DNA from: Euryarchaeota archaeon UBA23
GTDB taxonomy: Archaea > Thermoplasmatota > Poseidoniia > Poseidoniales > Thalassarchaeaceae
DNA: 60,561 nucleotides
NCBI GenBank assembly: GCA_002498725.1
Contig: DAIJ01000011.1
Coordinates: forward strand, 1 to 60,561
Reading direction: 5' to 3'
In this document: one piece after another, positions 45,781-55,407 of the stretch
How positions within the stretch are numbered: the stretch's first letter is position 1
Layout: each line of letters opens with the position of its first letter
The notes under the pieces: model-generated
What the model was told of the DNA's origin: nothing
Database searches by the model: none
What the model saw: the letters and a program-made list of their open reading frames with translations, nothing else
Position numbers and translations under genes: made by a program

Positions 45781-48700
45781 TCAGAAAGGAGCACCGGGTC
45801 TTCTTATTCCGCCACGAGTAAAGTAGTAGATTGCAAAAATCAACATTGCAATCAAAGCCCACATCAAGTAATTCGTTGCATCAGAATCATCAACTCCTGG
45901 AGATCTCAGTGTGTATCTCTTACTTTCAACATCCGGATCTTCTCCGACATCGTCTCCCTCAATAGTGAAGTCTACCCACACCTGTTCTGCACTGAATGAA
46001 GAAAGATCTACGTCTATGAAGAAGTTTACTTCTTGGCCTGCTGGCACATCCATTGTAGTCACTCCAAATACATCAGTTCCACGTATACTAGCATTCAAAT
46101 CAACATTATTTGAGTCTACTAAACCAGTATTCTCAACAGTAACAATAAATTTGTGAATTGTCCCAAATACTGGCTCAGAATTAGAGAATACCTCCTTAAC
46201 CTCCAGCACAGGCGAAGACATCTTCACTTGAATTGGAATTGCAGGATATGTGCCACCTGACTTATCAGTAGTATATACTGTAATTGTAAAATCTTCATCT
46301 CCAGAAACATCTTCTGGCGCTATTACCTTGATCGTATGAGTTGTAGTGACAAAAGCACCCAAGGTGTGAGAGGTAGCACCTGTTCTTTCCCAGCCCTCAG
46401 GGAGTTGTGAATCATCGAATTCAAATTCAAATCTTTCATCACCATTTCCAGCATTCCTGATTTCCATAGGTATGCTTAGTTCCTCTCCGGGTCTGATTCC
46501 AAACACTTCTGATAATTCTAATAATTCAAATTCATGATACTGAGGGACTCGAAGGAGTAACTGCTGGGTGTGAGAAAGTCCTGATGATGACATAAACTGG
46601 ATACTGACTGTATGACCTTCTTCAAGAGATTGTGCTGTGGATCTATTTGCAGCATCAACTCTGACATGCAAATCAAATGATGTATTATCTCCATCTAATC
46701 CCATGTCAAATGAATATTCATTTAACCATATACCACTTGAATTATTATCTGAGTTTTCAGAATCATCAAAGAATGTTACATTCCAATCCGAACCATCAGT
46801 ACCAGCTACGTTTCCAACTACACTGTATGCGGAAATTGGTTCATGGCCAAGATAATCTACTGTTATTGTATACTCTACTGTTGTATAATTTCCATCATCG
46901 GCGAATAAGATCTCAACATCACTGAAATCATCATTCGATGAGTTGCCGCCAATCATTGATGTGATTTCTGATTCTATGTTGTGATTAGCTGTACGTGTGA
47001 AAGAAATTTCCTGATTTGTAGAAGCAAGTAAATTTGTTGCGGATGCAGGAATATTGATATTATTTCCAGCATTATATTCCATTATCCTATTCATTTGTTC
47101 GACTGAAAATGAGCTTGAAACTTCTACGGTACCAGACGGTAGAAGTATGGATGTGGCACCTTCATTGTCAAGAACGGCATCCCATTGAATACCAGCACCT
47201 AATTGAACTATGAACTCAAGATCCATCAGATTACTATCTCCTAAGTCACCTACATCTCCATCATAATTAAGCCACATAGTGGATAAATACAACCAACCTC
47301 CAAGTTCTAACTCTACATCAGATGAGCCACCTTCCGAAATATCTGCATCAATAACAGACATTGCAATTAGATTAGATTCTTGATGTTCGGCCCTTAGAAT
47401 CCAGCGACCAGGTTCAACTGAAGCATTCCAAGCCCCATTCCAAGTACCATCGACGAGTATCTTCGTTGGAGTTACACGATCGCGAATCATACCTTGAATT
47501 GGTATTAGTGTTAATTCAACAGAATCGCCTATGCTAACTATGTCATTGTGAGTTACATTACCACTAACTCCAACAGATCCTGCTGTCAACTCAATATCAA
47601 CTGAATTCGGCGAAGATACGGAAATAGTTCTATTTTCTTCACTAAATCCAAGAGTTGTAGCTGTAACGTCCCAATAACTATCCAATGGCACATATATCGA
47701 CCAATCACCCGCTCCGTCTGTGACCAAATGGTATTCACCATAGTCATCACTAGTCATATGAATTGCAACTTCAGAAACTCCTTCGCCAACATCTGAATCA
47801 TCATCATCATTTAGATCCCAGAATACATTACCAGATAATTCAACTAGGTTCTCAGTAAACAAAACGAAATCACCGGCTGGTCCTGATGATAATGGACCAT
47901 TGGATAGTTCAGTTGATTCGATAACATATCTACGACGATCATCGGTATGATTGACCTCTATGTTCCAAGAACCGGGGAAAATCAATCCTTCAGAATTACC
48001 AAAAGAATCTGTCAAATCAAGATGTATCTTACCCAAGCCATCATTTGATGTTAGTACGATATCTACACCTTCAAGAGATTGATTATCAGGGCCTTGTAAT
48101 TGAACATTGAATGATGCCAATTCAATTGTATTAAGAGTCATTTTAACATCAGCATTTTCTGGAGAGACTGTGATTAATTCACGCAGACCCTCAACAACAC
48201 CATCTCCAGTATCTACTGCAGCTATACTAGCTATCCATTCACCCTCTGGTAAATGATCAATAAGTGTACCATTAGAGTCTGTCATACGTGATAGTATCCA
48301 ACCATTATCTGTATTAATGAACTTGACATTCTCATCGGATAGTAAACCTCCACTATAATTATTGAAGGTCAAGTCTACTCTCCACTCTGGATCAAAACCA
48401 ATTGAACGAGTTACTAAATCTCCACCATACCCCACATCAAAGTAAGTATCTCCGGTCATTATTCGGGTACCAAATAAATCACCAGATCTTGCATCCGAAA
48501 TTTCAACATTTATCTTGTAGGATCCGGCTTCAACTGGTATTGAAACTTGGCCTGCGTCCACCCAATAATTTGAGTTTGAACTTACATTAATCGTTTCACC
48601 AAATGAATTTAATGAAACAATCGAAAAATCATATATTACCGGAGTTCCATTGCTGAAGTTGTTATCTCCACTATTATCTAGGAAGAATTCTATATCAACT

Positions 48701-51700
48701 GTAGAATCTACAGGGTAGGAATAAATATTCATTGTATCATTATTACCATCAACATATAGAGTTGAAGAAGAAATATTCAGCCAATCAATATCTGTATCAA
48801 AAGTCCAGTTGCCGTTAGGTAGAACTACAGAGAATTGACCATTTCGATCTACATCTATAACCCATACAGCCTCAATAGATTCATGACTTGCAAATATAGT
48901 TGCATCTTCCCAGCCTTCTAGCGAAGAAGAATAGAAATTACCAAGTCTATTGATATTAATTGAGCCTTCTACAATGTTTCCGGGACGTGCTATCATAGTT
49001 ATGTTATCCATTCCTTCTTGAACTGTGAAACGTGTACCATTTACTACGTTGTATACACCGGCATTTACTGTAGCATCAACGACTGCACCTACAGGCAGAA
49101 CTACGTTGAAAACTCCATCCCCATCTGTAATTGCTGTAGTTGAAAATCCATCCCAGTAGAAATTCACTGGTACATTCTCTATAGTCTGTGCATTTTCAAT
49201 AGATTCGACGCCATCTATAACATCTGGGGAGCCAGTTTCGTAGTACGCAACTCCCGTAACAGAAGTGGAGGTTCGGAATGTAAAAGAGTCTATATGATCA
49301 TCAAACATAGCTATTTCCTCCCAAAGTTGCTCGGATTCGGAAAGAGTATGGCTCAATATCCAATTACCTTCAGCAAGTTCGACATGGTACTCTAAAAGAT
49401 CTGAATCATATACTGAAGTGACTTCTCCATTAGTACCATCCGCACTAGTGAATAATACGTCTATTTCAGTTACTGCAACGTTAGATGTATTTTCGAAACG
49501 ATCTAGTGTAAATGTAAGATCATAGAAGTTCCCAATAGGGGAAGGGAAGTTTGTAATTGTCCCTTCCTCTGACGTATATGTTTGAGATAGTTCGGCCTCG
49601 TTGAAACCATCACTGTCTTGATCCAAAACAAAGGTGTATTCTCCAGGAGTTATTGGACCGAAATAGAGTGAGCCATTTTCAGCAGCAGTAATGTGACAAG
49701 GGGCATACATTATCTCACTACATTCTCCGTTAGAATCTTCTGAATCGGAGTCCTTATCCAACATAAGTAAACTACCCAAAATTGGTTGCCCAGCAGTATC
49801 AATTAAGTCGCCAACAATTACACCACCAGCAACATCAACTTCCTGAATTTGAGATAGCCCTGAAAAACCAATAATAAATTGATCATCAAGATCTACTCTA
49901 GTTTCATCTTCAAAGATTACCGTTATGTCGTATAATCCAGGAACTGCATCATTAACATGGAAAGTCCCTTCACGAACCATTGGGCCGCTAAATGTACCTT
50001 CTCCAGTGAATGTACCAGTCCCATTAATTGTACCGTATGAATCGAGTGATTCATCGCTTGAGTCGATCTTGAAGTATCCTGATCCTGAGATTGTAGATCC
50101 ATTGTGTATCTGACTAAAGGAAGAAGTCCCATTAGATGTAAATCGGCCTGTTGCATTGATTACTCCATCAACCAAATATTGTTCATCGGGTAAGAGACAA
50201 ATTTCGTTGTCTTCGGGCATAGTTTGATTTTCATTGCAATCTGCAATTTGTGAAGGATCATGATCAGATATTGTTCCAGAAAATGTACCTCTGCCACTAA
50301 ACTCTCCATCACCAGTTAGACTATGACCATGTTGGATTGTTTGAGTATGAGTTCCAATGAAGTCGGATACAGTTGCTATACCTGTTGAGGTGACTTCTCC
50401 ATCACCGGTAAAAGTAACTTCACCGATTCCTTGGAAAATCAAGTTCGAACCTGTAACAGTCCCTGTTGATGTTTCTAGAGTAATTGGTTCTAGAGAAATC
50501 TCGTCCCAAGAAGGAGTTAACTCAACAATCGCGTTCGTGATTGCTTGGCCGTCAAATTCTCCCTCACCGGTCCAACTTAGTCTTCCTGTTGCAAAAGAGG
50601 GGGTTGCAGAAATATCTGCATTAATTATAGATTCACCATTACTATGGCCATCAGAACCTGAAACATTTACGATAGTTTCAGCCAACCACTGAGAACCAGA
50701 GACATTAGCTAATATTCCAGTGACTAAATTGACTTGTCTCTCTCCAAGATCATCAGTAGATTCTGTGGCTATGTCCTGTAGCATTTGGTTTCCTATAGCA
50801 CGAGCATTTGATGCAAATTGCATTCTCGCATCATCCAAATTAGGTTCACCAAAGAATGCTGATACTCTAATTCTTCCGGCAGGAACTACGAATGAATAGT
50901 CGCCATTCTCATCGGCGTCGGTTGTCCCTATAGGAACCCAATATGTCCTCTGGTCCATATCTACTACGTTACCTTCCTCATCTGCAGTCTCATCGCCACT
51001 GAAAGCGTCTCTTTCAATTAATATACGCGCATTGGGTATTGGCCCAACTTCATCTAAGGTAACAGTTCCTTCTAGAGTTGCACCACTGTAATATTTCACA
51101 ATCTTAACATTGGAGTTGGCTCTGCCAATAGAAGCGTATCCGCCATCAAACACATCAGGTATGCTGTTATTGTCATTATCTGGAGAATCTGTGCCATCAT
51201 TGTACCAATTGGCTATTACAAAGTGATTCATCATTGCACCGGGAAGTGCATATGTATACTCAAGAGCAGAGCCTGGAGTTCCTGACAAAGCCCAAGTTGG
51301 ACTTGGAGTTGATGGATTACCAGATAATCCTAGAGTAGAAGTCCCATAGCCGACGTAGATACGAGCAACCATGGTTTCAAAGAATTCTTCTGTTTGCCTG
51401 TACTCAATATCTACTAATCGAATAATCTGACTTGAATCTTGTAATGCTCCAGATTGCTGAGCCACTATGTCATTTAGATACGCAGCTTCGTATTCTTGAC
51501 CGGTCATCCCTCTCTGTGGTGCATCCCCTCTCTGAGTAATATAGACAGATTCAATGTAATTATCTGGGTCTAGTCCCGATAGAGTTGTAGGCGCATAGAA
51601 AATACCAGTAGTTTGTCCGCGATGATAACTAGAATCTTCATAGTACATACCTCCTAGAGGATAAAGACGATCATCTATAGCGAAGTATCTAATCTCATTG

Positions 51701-54700
51701 TTACGAGTTACTTTTTCACCAAGTTTTCCATCATAGGTTTGCACTTCATATTCCAGTGAAGTTGAAAGGTCATCGTAAAGATCTACAAGTTCGGGTAGCG
51801 TGAATACACTGGTTAAGAAGGCACGAGCAAGCGCAAGCCTTGCATTAGCCCTGTGAAGGTTAGTAGATACGTCATCAAAATCTTCTACTAAGTCACTTGT
51901 GTAATGATACTCACCAATTATGTAGTGAGTGATTTCATCATTTGAATTATCATTATTATTATTTCTTGCCTCTTCTGTTCTATCTCTTATAGAATTGTAA
52001 AGTGCTCTTGCCTCACTTTCATCCATAGTTGAGTTGCCTGATTGAACTCCCTCTTCATGTACATACCACAAAGATTGACCTGGAAGACCATTTGAATCTA
52101 ACTTAGATCCATGAAGTAATTCTACTTCTTCATCTTGGTCTATCAATGTCAACGCTCTAGCCTGTACGAAATCTACATCACCAACACCAAAATTCATTAT
52201 TGAGGTCAATTCATCAACTTGCTGTTGTGTAGTTAAATGTCTATTTATTACCTCTACAAATTCAGGTGTAAAATCGCTACCTTCTTCATATTGTTTATCG
52301 CCCTGTATAAGGGAGGTGATGAACATGGCTATTGTCTGTTCCTGTCCTGATGAAAGAAGCATAGCTCCACTGTTTGGAATACCCGATTGGAAGTTATCTG
52401 CAACAGTTGGATGATCTCCTGATTCAAGTGCTTGGAAACCATAATCCCACCAAGATACAAAGGCTGGTCGGTTTGTAAAATTCTTATCCGTATCTTGCTC
52501 AGAAAGCCATTCATAGGCCATATTCCAGCCACCACCATTGAACCCAGAACCAAATGTACCCATATACCAGCAGCCACTTGCACATGTGTCAGTTGGATTA
52601 TGTGCAGAATCATCAAGAATAGATAGGCCTAGAATTTCAAATCTAAGAATATCTGGTGTCATATCATAAATCGTTTGATCTACATCTCCTGCGGATGGTT
52701 CTCCTCGAGGTATACCGGAGTCAATACCATATGTCACGTGTTGTGATGCAACAAGCATGAAAACAAGTACCAATGCGGGTATCATAGGATGTTTTCTACT
52801 TGCTGAACGAGCAGATGCAAATCTTGCTTTAGGAGTACCTATACCTGAGCGTCGCCAAACTTTAGTGAAATTTGAGAAATCTGCTGCTTTCCAAAGAGCC
52901 GCGATTCCAATAGCACCAACGACTGCCATGGCCGGTGTTGCATTAAAGATAAAACGACCAGCAGTCCAAGCCATGTAAGTGGCTATAATTACCCAGAGTC
53001 CTAGAAGTGATTGGCTAGGTCTGTCATTACGTCCACCTCTCCAAAGTAGAATGAATGCATAGCCAATAGCAATTAATGTTACAATTGGTCCATAGGAGGC
53101 GAAAAGAACCCCTCTACTAGGTGCTTGTGCCTCTCCAATTGTACCAAATATTTTATTCTTAGAGAAATAGAATCCACCAGTGAATAGGATATCCCAACCA
53201 TCGTATAATTCTGCCTGTTGTAGAATCCATAGAATACCGAGTATTCCACCAAAGAGGACAACACCGCTACCTAATACAAGGAGCCAAGGTTTGTCTCTGA
53301 ATGAACAAGAAACCCATCCCAAAGCAATAGTAAATCCAACAATATAGAACATTGGCTGGAATCCACTAGGTGCTAACAGAAGATTCATCCCAGGCCAAAT
53401 GTAAAATGGCAGAGGCATTACTAGTGTCGTAATCATCATCTGTATTGCAGCAGAGGTAAGTTGTAGGCTATCTCTGCGACGGAATAGATTCATAACAATC
53501 TGTGCAGCAAAGGCTAGGAACAATATTCCAGGCCCATAGACAAAACCTTTCCATCCAAGTGCTACTGTCGAGAAACATATTCCTGCTAGAGTAGCATTAG
53601 CCATAACTATTGGATTGCTATGCCACATTTGACGTATTCCGGCCACAAGATAAAGTGGATTAGCACTTGGATTTCGGAACATCCTTTCGCTATTTGTACC
53701 CTCTACTGATTTTACCCAATAGTAAAATGCAAGGGTCAAAAATAGTAGAGCAAAAGAGTCGTGATCCGCTAAACCAAATGTCGCTTTATCGATGTGACCC
53801 GGCATTAAAGCCATCAGCCATGCTGCAATTATTCCAGCTTGTGAACTATGAACTCTCCTAGCAATTCCAGATACTGGTAGTACAATGAGAGCACCAAAAA
53901 TAGCAGGTAGACCTGCAACAGACCACCAAACTACATCTTCTGAAGGCATACCAGTGATCCATTCTAAAGCAAGCCCCCCAAGTGCGAGATACCAACTAAA
54001 TAACGGTGGTCGTGGATTAATACCGCCAACGGGATAAGCTCTATCGGCATCAAAGATAAAATGAGAGCGTTCCATAATTATGTAGTCTACTACACGTTTC
54101 ATGTACCATGGATCAGAACCACCACTCATATCCCAAATACCTGTGATATTAGCATTCATTGCTGGTAGAACATTCCATCCAGTACGTACTAAGAAACCAA
54201 TAATTACAGCGGAACCAAGTAGTATTGAGTAATAATTGGTTTGCCACCATTTCCTAAAGGAACTTGGTTCACGACGAGGAGATATATCACCGAAATACCC
54301 TCTTGATGCAAACATTGCAGTGAGAATGTTAGTCCAGAACCAAATTCCAAACCAAGTCAGAGTGCTTATTGTATCATCGCTGGAAAGGAAATCGATAGAT
54401 GTAGGGAGTGTATTTCCGATTTCAACTAGGTGCGCTAGGGTGTATATCACCCAATTCACTGCAACTAAACTACCTATTACATGCCATCTTTCTGAACGAC
54501 AGAAAGTAACGAACATCACAACTACTGTTGTGACTATAGACCACACATTCCCTAAGTAAAGATGAGATTCAAACTGAGATGCATCCGTTATACTGGAAAT
54601 CCAAACAAGTGGAATCAGATTCACGATAAGTATTATTGATGCTACAATCAAATTATCTACCTTAAGATCTTTTGAAGGTGGAAGGAATGAGAACAAATTA

Positions 54701-55287
54701 CCCTTTCCAGGTTGATCTATAACCCCTCTCATGAAAATTGCCATAATTATTCCTAGAGTTATTGATGCAATCCAGAAAGAAAAGAAATTGGCCGCAATTG
54801 ATGCCCTCTCTATATCGATAATTTGACCTTGAACTGAACTTCCTTCTGCTAAAGTTAGTTCTGGCATTCCCGATGCATAAGATACAGCAAGGTGGAAGCC
54901 AGCGATAATTGAAAACACAATTGTGGCTTCTTCATTTCTTTTCGAATTAGCAAGATACACTGTAGAAACTCCTGTAATAACAAAGGTCAGAGAAACTAAT
55001 GGATCTACTATTGAGAGTAAATCAAGGATTATTGCAACTAAAATAAATCCTAATGAAAATAAGGTAGTTAAGTTAGAGTTCTTCAAAATTCCGATTCTTC
55101 CTAATACAGCCGCGAAAGCAGCTGCTAATGGAAGAACGACTAACTTTTCAGTGTCAATCATCAAATCATCCGCGAAGAATGTGGCAAAGAAGAACAATAA
55201 TAGCAGTCCTGTAAGCGCCACTGGGACAGAAACTACACTCATCATTGAGTTAGTATTCCCCTTCACTTTTTCCATTTCATACGACAT
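45781..55287 (-). CDS. aglB: Oversized oligosaccharyltransferase AglB/STT3 with extra N-terminal helices and a large extracellular extension
   Basis: A 3168-residue membrane protein that should transfer lipid-linked glycan to Asn in N-x-S/T sequons. About ten hydrophobic segments occupy residues 1-345 before the STT3 core. The core has SGGSDPWYMKRVV with D392, the second acidic motif ADHD (D508, D510), and the acceptor-binding WWDYG at 946-950 in FVSWWDYGFQALESGDH. Normal archaeal AglB is about 800-1000 residues. Here the soluble region continues past about 1400 into carboxypeptidase-regulatory-like and SdrB-like domains (GNVFWDLNDDDDSDVGEG), a Gly/Thr-rich repeat, NEW3-like domains and a final helix (about 3140-3160) with a basic tail. 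Start ATG 55287 has GGTGATG upstream, and a TATA lies near 55350. A subtilase gene follows. Confidence 0.9.
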   Translation of the reverse strand: MSYEMEKVKGNTNSMMSVVSVPVALTGLLLLFFFATFFADDLMIDTEKLVVLPLAAAFAAVLGRIGILKNSNLTTLFSLGFILVAIILDLLSIVDPLVSLTFVITGVSTVYLANSKRNEEATIVFSIIAGFHLAVSYASGMPELTLAEGSSVQGQIIDIERASIAANFFSFWIASITLGIIMAIFMRGVIDQPGKGNLFSFLPPSKDLKVDNLIVASIILIVNLIPLVWISSITDASQFESHLYLGNVWSIVTTVVVMFVTFCRSERWHVIGSLVAVNWVIYTLAHLVEIGNTLPTSIDFLSSDDTISTLTWFGIWFWTNILTAMFASRGYFGDISPRREPSSFRKWWQTNYYSILLGSAVIIGFLVRTGWNVLPAMNANITGIWDMSGGSDPWYMKRVVDYIIMERSHFIFDADRAYPVGGINPRPPLFSWYLALGGLALEWITGMPSEDVVWWSVAGLPAIFGALIVLPVSGIARRVHSSQAGIIAAWLMALMPGHIDKATFGLADHDSFALLFLTLAFYYWVKSVEGTNSERMFRNPSANPLYLVAGIRQMWHSNPIVMANATLAGICFSTVALGWKGFVYGPGILFLAFAAQIVMNLFRRRDSLQLTSAAIQMMITTLVMPLPFYIWPGMNLLLAPSGFQPMFYIVGFTIALGWVSCSFRDKPWLLVLGSGVVLFGGILGILWILQQAELYDGWDILFTGGFYFSKNKIFGTIGEAQAPSRGVLFASYGPIVTLIAIGYAFILLWRGGRNDRPSQSLLGLWVIIATYMAWTAGRFIFNATPAMAVVGAIGIAALWKAADFSNFTKVWRRSGIGTPKARFASARSASRKHPMIPALVLVFMLVASQHVTYGIDSGIPRGEPSAGDVDQTIYDMTPDILRFEILGLSILDDSAHNPTDTCASGCWYMGTFGSGFNGGGWNMAYEWLSEQDTDKNFTNRPAFVSWWDYGFQALESGDHPTVADNFQSGIPNSGAMLLSSGQEQTIAMFITSLIQGDKQYEEGSDFTPEFVEVINRHLTTQQQVDELTSIMNFGVGDVDFVQARALTLIDQDEEVELLHGSKLDSNGLPGQSLWYVHEEGVQSGNSTMDESEARALYNSIRDRTEEARNNNNDNSNDEITHYIIGEYHYTSDLVEDFDDVSTNLHRANARLALARAFLTSVFTLPELVDLYDDLSTSLEYEVQTYDGKLGEKVTRNNEIRYFAIDDRLYPLGGMYYEDSSYHRGQTTGIFYAPTTLSGLDPDNYIESVYITQRGDAPQRGMTGQEYEAAYLNDIVAQQSGALQDSSQIIRLVDIEYRQTEEFFETMVARIYVGYGTSTLGLSGNPSTPSPTWALSGTPGSALEYTYALPGAMMNHFVIANWYNDGTDSPDNDNNSIPDVFDGGYASIGRANSNVKIVKYYSGATLEGTVTLDEVGPIPNARILIERDAFSGDETADEEGNVVDMDQRTYWVPIGTTDADENGDYSFVVPAGRIRVSAFFGEPNLDDARMQFASNARAIGNQMLQDIATESTDDLGERQVNLVTGILANVSGSQWLAETIVNVSGSDGHSNGESIINADISATPSFATGRLSWTGEGEFDGQAITNAIVELTPSWDEISLEPITLETSTGTVTGSNLIFQGIGEVTFTGDGEVTSTGIATVSDFIGTHTQTIQHGHSLTGDGEFSGRGTFSGTISDHDPSQIADCNENQTMPEDNEICLLPDEQYLVDGVINATGRFTSNGTSSFSQIHNGSTISGSGYFKIDSSDESLDSYGTINGTGTFTGEGTFSGPMVREGTFHVNDAVPGLYDITVIFEDETRVDLDDQFIIGFSGLSQIQEVDVAGGVIVGDLIDTAGQPILGSLLMLDKDSDSEDSNGECSEIMYAPCHITAAENGSLYFGPITPGEYTFVLDQDSDGFNEAELSQTYTSEEGTITNFPSPIGNFYDLTFTLDRFENTSNVAVTEIDVLFTSADGTNGEVTSVYDSDLLEYHVELAEGNWILSHTLSESEQLWEEIAMFDDHIDSFTFRTSTSVTGVAYYETGSPDVIDGVESIENAQTIENVPVNFYWDGFSTTAITDGDGVFNVVLPVGAVVDATVNAGVYNVVNGTRFTVQEGMDNITMIARPGNIVEGSININRLGNFYSSSLEGWEDATIFASHESIEAVWVIDVDRNGQFSVVLPNGNWTFDTDIDWLNISSSTLYVDGNNDTMNIYSYPVDSTVDIEFFLDNSGDNNFSNGTPVIYDFSIVSLNSFGETINVSSNSNYWVDAGQVSIPVEAGSYKINVEISDARSGDLFGTRIMTGDTYFDVGYGGDLVTRSIGFDPEWRVDLTFNNYSGGLLSDENVKFINTDNGWILSRMTDSNGTLIDHLPEGEWIASIAAVDTGDGVVEGLRELITVSPENADVKMTLNTIELASFNVQLQGPDNQSLEGVDIVLTSNDGLGKIHLDLTDSFGNSEGLIFPGSWNIEVNHTDDRRRYVIESTELSNGPLSSGPAGDFVLFTENLVELSGNVFWDLNDDDDSDVGEGVSEVAIHMTSDDYGEYHLVTDGAGDWSIYVPLDSYWDVTATTLGFSEENRTISVSSPNSVDIELTAGSVGVSGNVTHNDIVSIGDSVELTLIPIQGMIRDRVTPTKILVDGTWNGAWNASVEPGRWILRAEHQESNLIAMSVIDADISEGGSSDVELELGGWLYLSTMWLNYDGDVGDLGDSNLMDLEFIVQLGAGIQWDAVLDNEGATSILLPSGTVEVSSSFSVEQMNRIMEYNAGNNINIPASATNLLASTNQEISFTRTANHNIESEITSMIGGNSSNDDFSDVEILFADDGNYTTVEYTITVDYLGHEPISAYSVVGNVAGTDGSDWNVTFFDDSENSDNNSSGIWLNEYSFDMGLDGDNTSFDLHVRVDAANRSTAQSLEEGHTVSIQFMSSSGLSHTQQLLLRVPQYHEFELLELSEVFGIRPGEELSIPMEIRNAGNGDERFEFEFDDSQLPEGWERTGATSHTLGAFVTTTHTIKVIAPEDVSGDEDFTITVYTTDKSGGTYPAIPIQVKMSSPVLEVKEVFSNSEPVFGTIHKFIVTVENTGLVDSNNVDLNASIRGTDVFGVTTMDVPAGQEVNFFIDVDLSSFSAEQVWVDFTIEGDDVGEDPDVESKRYTLRSPGVDDSDATNYLMWALIAMLIFAIYYFTRGGIRRPGAPF
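49960..50610 (-). repeat. Gly/Thr/Ser-rich internal repeat region of AglB
   Basis: Within the AglB coding sequence this part encodes short near-repeats of the kind GTFSG, GEGTFSG, GTGTFTG, TGDGEFSG and TGDGEVTS. The spacing is 6-10 residues and the composition is dominated by Gly, Thr and Ser. At DNA level it has alternating GTACCT/ACCAGT-type words but no exact long repeat, so it is an ancient protein-level repeat. It includes several N-x-S/T sites (NGTSSF, INGTGTF, HNGSTI). Confidence 0.55.
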
Positions 55288-55345
55288 TTTTCATCACCGT
55301 CATCATGCAGCCTAAAGGCTCAGCGTCGCGGCGACCCAAAGTTCT

Positions 55346-55354
55346 GTTATAACC
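55346..55354 (-). promoter_or_regulatory. TATA-like box upstream of aglB
   Basis: GGTTATAAC on the minus strand lies 59-67 bases upstream of the AglB ATG, giving a predicted leader of roughly 35 bases that contains a small AGCC-TTTA-GGCT hairpin and the GGTGATG ribosome-binding site. The rest of the 120-base gap to purD holds no gene. Confidence 0.4.
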
Positions 55355-55407
55355 ATTCTCGGCGTTTACGCTACGTAGTAGCGGACCATTTTCATCAATA
55401 CTTTGGA

